This document shows positions 56,771 through 64,000 of a stretch of DNA of 64,000 bases, piece by piece. A model generated the notes under the pieces. The model was given only the letters and a program-made list of their open reading frames with translations, searched no databases and was not told the DNA's origin. The translations under genes and the position numbers were made by a program. This stretch comes from Dermanyssus gallinae (taxonomy: Eukaryota; Arthropoda; Arachnida; Mesostigmata; Dermanyssidae), in NCBI GenBank assembly GCA_003439945.1, contig QVRM01005618.1, positions 58,636 through 122,635 of the forward strand, read 5' to 3'. The first letter of the stretch is position 1. The number at the start of each line of letters is the position of its first letter.

Positions 56771-57068
56771 GATAGAGACTCGTAGCGATAGTGCGTAACT
56801 GCATTTAATACCTCCTCCACAAAAAAAGCCCTCCTTGGAAGTGTCTTCTATTAATACTTAGTGCCAATTCTCGTCCGACGACAAGGCACAGTGGATTGAG
56901 GGTTCGAAGTAATTAAACTGCATTTTCGTTGTAGTCGTGTCACGTGAAGCACTATCGTCTGGATTACGTGTTAAGGGAATTTGTTACGTGTTATATAGTA
57001 GGTGGCAGGTGTAGTATTGCCCTGCCACCTCTGTACGACTTCTGTGCAGTTTTCCTTTCTCCTTTTGT

Positions 57069-57080
57069 GTATATAAAGCG
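57069..57080 (+). promoter_or_regulatory. TATA box upstream of the overlapping ORF pair
   Basis: GTGTATATAAAGCGG lies about 35 bp before the ATG at 57106. The spacing leaves room for only a very short leader. Confidence 0.55.
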
Positions 57081-57105
57081 GAGGATTTGTTTGAAAATAG
57101 CCATA

Positions 57106-57330
57106 ATGGCTCGTGTGCGCCGAAAATTAGGTTCTTTTGCCAGCTATGTGAAGAGGCTTAGGGAAGGACATTTTGAAGTGCGTGAGATACGACGACGTAT
57201 TAAGCGTCTCGAGTGGAACATTCGTTATCAGCAGGAGTACTTGAACAAATCAAGATTGCAGTTGGCCTACCTTCTTCTTCAAGGATTGTTCAAGAAGGCT
57301 CGAATGGAGTACAAAGCAATTAAGATATGA
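57106..57330 (+). CDS. Small basic protein, first of two overlapping ORFs
   Basis: A 74-residue ORF starting at ATG 57106 in the context CCATAATGG. It is very rich in Arg and Lys (N-terminus MARVRRKLGS), with a probable helix or coiled-coil in the middle and a hydrophobic LLLQGLF near the end. It has no stop or frameshift. Its TGA (57328-57330) overlaps the ATG (57327-57329) of the next ORF as ATGA. This coupling is common in compact viral genomes and in some retroelements and is rare in animal genes. I do not recognise the protein. An endogenous viral or mobile-element origin is my inference. Confidence 0.45.
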   Translation: MARVRRKLGSFASYVKRLREGHFEVREIRRRIKRLEWNIRYQQEYLNKSRLQLAYLLLQGLFKKARMEYKAIKI

Positions 57331-58355
57331 GCGGGAATATTGAACTGCAACCGTTACTATCCCGTAATCGAGATATTTTTAGTCAGTACCCATTAAAGTC
57401 AGCAGTTGGAAGAGTGCTGGGTCGGCGACCCTGAGACGCTCGAGGTAAGCCCAGACTTGCTCGTGCGTTATCTGCTGCTGGTGTTGCATGATGAGCGGTG
57501 ATTGCTGAGAATTTTGGATTCTTACGACCTTTTGCTAAACTCAATCTGCCGTAGGCAGGTCCTGCTGTTCATAGCGCTGTTGATATGGCGTTACGTCGAG
57601 GGAATACCAGAAAGATTACTGAACGTATTTGACCAACTGAGGATGGTGAAAAACGTGATGAAATATTTCCTAACGTGCTAAATAACAAAGGCGGAGTTCA
57701 GAAAAAGATTCTGAAATCGGATTTAATTCAGAATGTGCAAGAGGAGATTGGAAAGGAGTTAACGCAACTTAAAAATTTGCGTTACAAAATTCGGATGGTT
57801 TCTGAATTTGCTGGTACTTCGTCTATCAAAGACATTACTTCGAATATTTTTACTAGTATTCCGGGATGTTTTAGAAGTTGTCATGTCCGCATTAATATGC
57901 CGAGTTCTGTTGCGTTGGCTCTAAAAACACATGGTTGGAGACCTTTCAATCCTATGCGTAGGGCCACATTTTCTTTTGTTCCTAAGTATTTTAGTTAGTT
58001 AGTAGTTAGAGTCGATGCTGCGACATCGTTTGGAAAACGTCCTCAGAATTCGTGGATACCATTTGGGACTAATTTGTCTCCTCTTAATGGTCCTATTTTA
58101 TGTTGGACTGACTACACTATTCCTGAGGGTCTTCGTAAGGAGGAACATTTCCGTTTTAAGTGGATTGCTGAAGCCACTGTAGCTTATAGAAAGACAAAGA
58201 TATACAAAGCAGCTAGTTTTTTTAAACCAGAACATTACAAACTTATTATAAGGTTTTGTTTAAATATTAATAAGAAGAGTTATTTGAGAAAGAATACAAT
58301 ACATTGCTATCTAAACTTATACGATTCACACATACTCATTACAAATATACCATAA
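57327..58355 (+). pseudogene. Second, interrupted ORF of the overlapping pair, unassigned
   Basis: From ATG 57327 one frame stays readable to TAA at 58353-58355, about 340 codons, but is interrupted by six in-frame stops (three of them within about 57434-57500; others near 57553, 57632 and 57996). Between stops the composition is that of a normal protein, and the frame never shifts. Such a pattern means a once-open gene that has decayed by point mutation; scattered readthrough is less likely. The C-terminal third is rich in aromatic residues. No family recognised; a structural protein of an integrated small DNA virus, or an unknown transposon ORF, are both possible. Confidence 0.5.
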
Positions 58356-58944
58356 TTAATATCTCCTTCATTTATTTATCCGTTCATATTACAATATTGC
58401 GTGTAATATACCATAAAGATGAAATACTAAAAGAAATAAAAAGAACATACACACTTTAAATAACTCTTTTAATGATGTTTAGGCAAAACACCAAATAATT
58501 ACTGTCGTTATACACATCTGGCGGTCAAGATGTGGTTTCGTCTCTTGAGAGAAAAATTATATTAGAGCCGCATTAAACCAAGGTCGTAAGTATTGTTTAT
58601 TATTTATTTCGTATTGTCATTAATAGTTCGTACAAAAATTTATGATTTTTATAGAAAATATTTTTACTAAGTTTTTACTGATTGCTACAACCTTTATAAT
58701 ATGGTTTGTATTGAATATGACTCTAAATAGACGCGAGCAATTCTGCGTTCCCAACCCGTATTGTGACGTCCCATTTGGGCCGCAGTCTTTGCCTTTTACT
58801 GCAAATCCATGAAGCGTTTTGTATATATATATATATAGCGTATGCGTGCCTTGACACACTTGTATGCGTCTGCTACCGCATATCAAGTGCAAAGGACTCT
58901 AGGATCGTTTGGGCGAGATCGTCGCGACACGGTCGAGATCGTGT

Positions 58945-59016
58945 GGCTCCGTGGCCAAGTGGTAAGGCGTCTGTCTCGTAAACAGAAGATCGCGGGTTCG
59001 AACCCCGCCGGGGCCT
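58945..59016 (+). tRNA. tRNA-Thr (CGT)
   Basis: 72 nt. The acceptor stem GGCTCCG pairs with CGGGGCC. Anticodon stem-loop TCTGT-CTCGTAA-ACAGA gives anticodon CGT. The T arm is GCGGG-TTCGAAC-CCCGC. A and B boxes (TGGCCAAGTGG, GGTTCGAACCC) are intact. No intron. Confidence 0.93.
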
Positions 59017-59559
59017 TGTGTGTTCTTTTGGTTCGACAACATTCTTTCTAGATGTCCAGTTCCTTAGCGGTCTGTGATAGCTAACGGAATTCGTTTAGTA
59101 GTAGTACAGTCGCTACAAACTTGGTTACTACTTTGTCGATTTATCTGACTTGCATGTCGTCTATCTATGCCGTTAGCACCGCGAACGCTAGTGCAGGCTA
59201 AAACGGTGAGCGCCGCTGAACACGCATGCATATAGCACCCAATCGTCGTCGTCTAGTTTATTTACTGGCAAGTAATTAACAAATAGTAGTCGTCTTAGTA
59301 GCGGGCGAGATGATGATAGGTAATGAATGATAGGAACAAAAATGACACGGCGGAGTTTCACCCTGCTTCACTGCTGTGCAACGAATGACAGGTGCAATGA
59401 ATGACACGAACACAAAGCGTTGCCGCCAATACGTGCCAAATGCATTCGCTCTCGGCTACAGAAACAAACAAACAAAAACCGTTGCCGGTGCCTATATACG
59501 AGTATATGCCGCGCCCACTACGGGATGCATCGAAATCTCTGTAGTACAAGTGTGCGCTC

Positions 59560-59940
59560 GCCGGCGCAGCACTGCTAAAGGCATCGCTCTCGTTTCCTCC
59601 GAAGGACCCTTGGTGTGTTGTCGTCTCTCCCCTCTTAACCTTCGCTCAGAGCAATAAGCAGACCTTCAGCCAGTCGTCTCTAAGCTCAATCGTCGTCGTC
59701 GTCGTCTGCGTCGGTTGCGACTGAGCTTGTCGGTCAGGAGGCGGTGGGTTGCGGAGCTTAGCGGCCGGCAGGGGGAGGCTCTACCGTTCAACTGTGTTCA
59801 ACCATTGAGCTGTGTAAGCGACGACCGGTTGGTTCGTTCTTTCCATTCGGCAGCAGCAGCGGCCGGGCGCGCGGCGCTGGGGTTGTCGTCGTCGTCTCCA
59901 TGGCAACACGCGGCGGCCGCTAACTTCGGCTGACTGTCAG
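59560..59940. other. GC-rich stretch with CGTCGT repeats
   Basis: CpG-rich DNA with (CGT)n at about 59690-59706 and GGCAGCAGCAGCGG-type triplets. It could be a promoter or 5' exon. No ORF with a recognisable domain. Confidence 0.35.
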
Positions 59941-60296
59941 TACATCACAACCAGAGAAGCTTACGTGTGCTGATGACTACCATCTACACAGTTTTCGGGC
60001 AACTCACTCCTCTCAATAGACCAGTCGAGTAGAAAAGCTCATCTCAATCATTCAGGCCGATGTACCCTCTTTCTCTCTCTCTCTTTGCGGCAACGTTCAT
60101 TCGGACACGAGCGTCGTTACTACAAGTTCTACTAAATACTACTGCTGTTGCTGCTGTGAAGTTGAATATGCAGCAAGCGAAAAGTGAAGATAATAAACAA
60201 CAGAAGAAGTGTTAGGTCGTTTAGTGACGACTTTGCTAAGCTGCTCCGTGCTTGTGATGCGCGTTTAAGTGAACGTCTGATATGTACACTTTCAGC

Positions 60297-60340
60297 GTAT
60301 ATATATACATTATATATATGTATATATATACATATATAGA
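60297..60340. repeat. Palindromic TATA/TACA repeat
   Basis: TATATATATACATTATATATATGTATATATATACATATATA can fold on itself. Confidence 0.85.
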
Positions 60341-60660
60341 TTCACTTGAATTGAGAAGTATAGCTAGATTCATTAGGCGCGTAATTATCTTGCCTCTTGC
60401 CCCAGCTGCGGTCAACTCGTAATCATAGAACACCCAGCAGCGTCGCCGGTGCCAGTATCAGCGCCCATGGCCGCCATGGTGAAGCAGCTATCGAAATTTT
60501 GTCGCCGCTGTGTCCCTGCTGTGTTTTGCTTTGTCAGAGTGCGTGCATAGTATAGGCTGCAACACACGGGAAATCTGAAAACAGAAGCTTATCGTAGAAA
60601 GCTCGCTTCTTCAACGCGGCTTTGCCGTATACCTGTGCTAGCCTCACATTGCTAGACTGA

Positions 60661-60742
60661 GCAGTCGTGGCCGAGCGGTTAAGGCGTTGGACTTGAAATC
60701 CAATGGGGTTTCCCCGCGCAGGTTCGAATCCTGCCGGCTGCG
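60661..60742 (+). tRNA. tRNA-Ser (TGA)
   Basis: 82 nt, class II. Acceptor GCAGTCG/CGGCTGC; anticodon stem-loop TTGGA-CTTGAAA-TCCAA with anticodon TGA; long variable arm TGGGGTTTCCCCGC; T arm GCAGG-TTCGAAT-CCTGC; G as discriminator. A run of T follows downstream (TAATATTTTTG). Confidence 0.95.
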
Positions 60743-61395
60743 TAATATTTTTGTTTTAGACTATTTTCTTTTTGTTTCTTAGAAACCGTTTTTTTTTGGT
60801 GTTACGACTGAAATCTTCCATGGTATCGATTGAATCGGAATGCATGTGTGCAATTAAAGCGTTTTTTTTAAATGTATTATTATTTATATGAATCTAATTA
60901 CAATTAAACTTAACGCGTGCCACGCGTTATTTATTACCGTCGGTGTCAGCCTTTCCTAGGTTTCTATCTACCGCCGGGTTGATATTTACTCTCTCTCTCT
61001 TTCTATATATACATGCATGCACAGATAAACAATATATTTTTAATAAAATGTGAAACAAAAATGCGATTGCTTCTTGGTGGATATATATGCGAGATCGTTA
61101 CCTGTTTATAAGTGCTATTTGTCGAGTTGAAGACAGTCATGTAAAAAGAAACAACAGCAGTATGGGAACAGCTGCATTATGCTTGCATTAGTTGTCTCCT
61201 TTTGCTGAAAGAGTAAACTCTTAGGGCAAGCGCACTATTTTCCTGTGCGCTTTTTACCACATGGGAAATTTGTGATGTCTGAACACAGGTTCGGGGAAAT
61301 CTAAATATATATCGGAGTAAATAAATTATTTGAAAAAATTACGATCATACGTTCAGACCTCACAACTGTAACATTGTTTAACTTGCAATAAATGG

Positions 61396-61396
<1 letters not shown>

Positions 61397-61431
<35 letters not shown>
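61397..61431. repeat. (TA)n microsatellite
   Basis: About 35 bp with one TACA interruption. No gene is seen in 60780-62340. Confidence 0.95.
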
Positions 61432-62210
61432 GTCGACCTTGATATCGCAGGCAGGTAATGTAAGAGAGGTTGAACAAACCAAGCAAATTCTAGACGAGTA
61501 AGCCACGAGTAAGAGTGAAGAGCCTTTGTTCATGTAAGGCTTTGAAACATTTGCAATGACTGCAAGCAACGGGCCTTTTAACCGCATCGGAAGAACTCTG
61601 TTTCGGCAACAAGCTAGCAGGCCACGTTCAGGCGACCGGATAAGTCATACCCATAGTTCCGCAACCACCACTGATATTTGAAAATGTTCTGGCGTCGGAG
61701 ACCTGCATAGCGATTTCACAAAAATATTACGTCTAGTTAGCGTTATGTTATATGGTCATTATTTATTGATTGGTCGGTCAAACCAAAATAGATAGTGCTT
61801 GTTCTGAACAGAGGAAAGGAGAAACATATATTCATATGTATTCGAGCAGAATCTCGTGAGTCGCTTCTTCTTTGGTTGAAAATTCGGTGCACCAACAAAT
61901 CTCAGTTCACACGGTACACTCTGCTGATCTCCAGAAAATAAAACGAGCTACGATTCCTTACGAAAACTGTAGCTCTAGAAATATAGAAAACAAGTTTTTT
62001 TCTAAAATGTAATTCTGAACTTACTATAAATTGAAATGAATACTTAACTAACATTCTTGTTTCGAGATTAAGATCAGAGGAGAAAGTACCGATATACTGT
62101 CACGCTGCCCTGTTCCGCTAAGGAGACAATGATGAATTTGTCTGCTCAACTGCTTTGTTCTCGACGACGAATGATATTAGGTTGGCTTTTTAATAATTAC
62201 CTATGACTAT

Positions 62211-62263
62211 CAAGATAAAGATAGACATAGATAAATATCAAATCTATGTCTATCTATATCTTG
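62211..62263. repeat. Short inverted repeat, about 22-bp arms
   Basis: AAGATAGACATAGATAAATA is followed after a few bases by ATCTATGTCTATCTATATCTT, forming a hairpin. Confidence 0.8.
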
Positions 62264-63609
62264 TCCCCCACACACATATGTGATGATTCTTTTTTGTGGA
62301 TATTATTGTTTTTTGATGTTATTATAACTTCTAAGTACAGTATGGTTGATTGGCCGTGTAGGTCTTTCAGGCCGTCGTTCACGCACGTTCTTTGATCGCT
62401 ATCCGACCTGCTTCACTGAGGCGCTAAGCCAATACTGCTTGCTAAGATTGGTGCCTCTTTGGCTAGGTCTCCAGGCCCTTGCAGGTAGATCATCCAGGCC
62501 TTGTGCAAAAACGATTGCTGTTCGTGTGGCACGTAGCCATGTGTAATCCGATTATGCGCCTCTCGTTCTCTATCCGTATCAATCTATATTGGATGGCGTC
62601 TTTTTTTGTTGTTGTTGTTAATCGACGGGAAGTATGTGTGCTTGCAAGGTTCTGAGCAAGCTGCCTGCTAAGGTTTCGCAAGTTTCCAGCCGTAACGTGC
62701 AGACGACGACGACGACGATATTAAGCCTGCTCACTGTTATATGATCTGTTCGGCTGCTCTCGCCTTCCAGTAGGGTCTGTACGGGCCCTATCACGAATCA
62801 TCACGTGTGTGTCATGAATGTACAGGTGGCGAAAGTGTCGCACCAAAGTTCACCAAACCAAGCGGCGATGCGGTTTGCTTGAGTATATTTCTTGCGTACG
62901 ACACCTACGATATTTTTTGCCCGTTCAGCATTTTGTCTATGCATGCCATTCACGCTGGACAGCGAGTCGGTAGCCTGTTACGGACGTAGGCTTGTCAATG
63001 TCTGGCGTTAAACTTGGCTGGGCAAACAACTGCCCGCACTGGACATCCAAGTTGTTTTCCGTGAGTGACCTTGGTAATGTGTAGAAGAACGACTGTCGAA
63101 GGTGGTCGGTCTCTTTGATATTGTAGCTAGACTCACCGAGTCCAAATTAAACACTTGAAACCAGTGTGTTGCCACAGCAAGAACGTGGGGGTTTTTGTGG
63201 CTTCTGAAACAGCAACCGTAGAGGCGCAACACTGCCGACACATACATCGTCTGTCTATATGTAGACATCCGTAGAAGCACTCTGCGAAACACAGCTGAAA
63301 TGTTCGTCACGGTGGATCGCCCTCTTGATTGATTAGGTGTTAGCGAAGTGAATGGACCCAGCACATAGTAGATGGCTGTGTGGGCGTGTGTGTGAGTTAG
63401 ACGCGCGGGTGTAAGTTCTGAGAATATACAACTTCATCTTTTGACCCCTTGCAACGAAGGTCTGCAAGGAAGTGGATAATGCCTCACTGTGGCATGGGTC
63501 TATTTTCCGATCGGTATGAACTTATGAAACCGGAACTGTGCATGCGTATCAATAGATATATGTGTTAGGGAAAACTAAGTATGTCTTCTAGATCTCAAGA
63601 ACCACAGCC

Positions 63610-63671
63610 ACCATATATGTATATATATATATATATAGATGTATATATATATATATGTATATATATATATG
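63610..63671. repeat. (TA)n microsatellite with ATG interruptions
   Basis: About 60 bp of TA with TATGTA and AGATG breaks, 75 bp upstream of the tRNA-Ser gene. No gene is seen in 62340-63600. Confidence 0.9.
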
Positions 63672-63744
63672 TTATTATCGCAATTGTTAACAATCTAACC
63701 GAATTAAGTGCGTACTGCTAACGTCGCGGCTGAATTTAGTATTA

Positions 63745-63826
63745 GCAGTCGTGGCCGAGTGGTTAAGGCGTTGGACTCGAAATCCAATGGGGTCTCCCCG
63801 CGCAGGTTCGAATCCTGCCGGCTGCG
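63745..63826 (+). tRNA. tRNA-Ser (CGA)
   Basis: 82 nt, nearly identical to the tRNA-Ser(TGA) at 60661-60742 but with anticodon loop ACTCGAAAT, anticodon CGA. Acceptor GCAGTCG/CGGCTGC, discriminator G. A short T-run terminator (TTTTTC) lies within 10 bp downstream. The two genes probably arose by duplication and anticodon change. Confidence 0.95.
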
Positions 63827-64000
63827 AAATTTTTCTTCTTCCTTTATCGTTCCGATCGTTGTACGGGTTTCATTTTACATTCCAAACGTGTTTTTGTGCC
63901 TCAAACACGGGTAATAGTTACACCGGTTATGCAACAACAAATTGCAAGTGACATTGTAAAGCTGACGTGGTCTACAAAACAGCTCATCGATATCTCATGA

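Overview
The window is nuclear DNA of an animal, most likely an arthropod. The evidence is two spliced exons of a receptor tyrosine kinase, three tRNA genes of eukaryotic type, tRNA-derived SINEs, several non-LTR, LTR and Tc1/mariner-type element remnants, and very many (AT)n and trinucleotide microsatellites. The secreted glycine-rich peptides and the element families recall arthropods, possibly a mite or other chelicerate; that narrower placement is a guess. Gene density is low and most of the DNA is transposon wreckage or simple repeat.

Left part, 2.6-17.4 kb: a small family of secreted Gly/Tyr/Trp-rich peptide genes. Three copies lie in tandem segmental duplication units (2591-7470, 7471-12379, 12380-about 15590), each with a TATA box, an initiator-like site, a short 5' leader and one small ORF with a signal peptide. 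Copy 1 is frameshifted; copies 2 and 3 look intact. Units 1 and 2 carry the same 5'-truncated non-LTR retrotransposon at the same position; unit 3 has the empty site. The unit junctions fall inside a tRNA-derived SINE. A diverged fourth gene sits on the minus strand at 17.1-17.3 kb, followed by about 0.6 kb of CAA/CAG-type repeat.

Middle, 19-34 kb: fragments of non-LTR reverse transcriptases and a striking R1-clade-like element split into two opposite-facing halves (ORF1 plus the ORF2 endonuclease end on +, ORF2 reverse transcriptase end with a poly(A) tail on -) whose breakpoints are nearly complementary, as expected from twin-priming inversion. A 370-bp near-perfect palindrome with an (AT)n centre lies at 32.7-33.1 kb.

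Kinase gene, 34.9-45.6 kb, minus strand: exon 45470-45586 (juxtamembrane region to the first part of the glycine loop) joins in frame to exon 34861-35045 (rest of the glycine loop, beta-3 lysine, alpha-C glutamate) across a 10.4-kb intron. The intron holds mariner remnants, SINEs and microsatellites. Later kinase exons and the ectodomain were not recognised.

Right part, 46-64 kb: a family of Tc1/mariner-like elements with unusually long terminal inverted repeats, with MITE-like deletion derivatives in (TA)n tracts; a Bel/Pao LTR element reduced to gag-protease and integrase pieces; an unassigned TATA-driven pair of ORFs joined by an ATGA stop-start overlap at 57.1-58.4 kb; and tRNA-Thr(CGT), tRNA-Ser(TGA) and tRNA-Ser(CGA) genes. 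GC-rich stretches near 18.6-18.9, 40.4-41.8, 46.3-46.8, 49.7-50.2 and 59.6-59.9 kb could be promoters or exons but hold nothing I can name.
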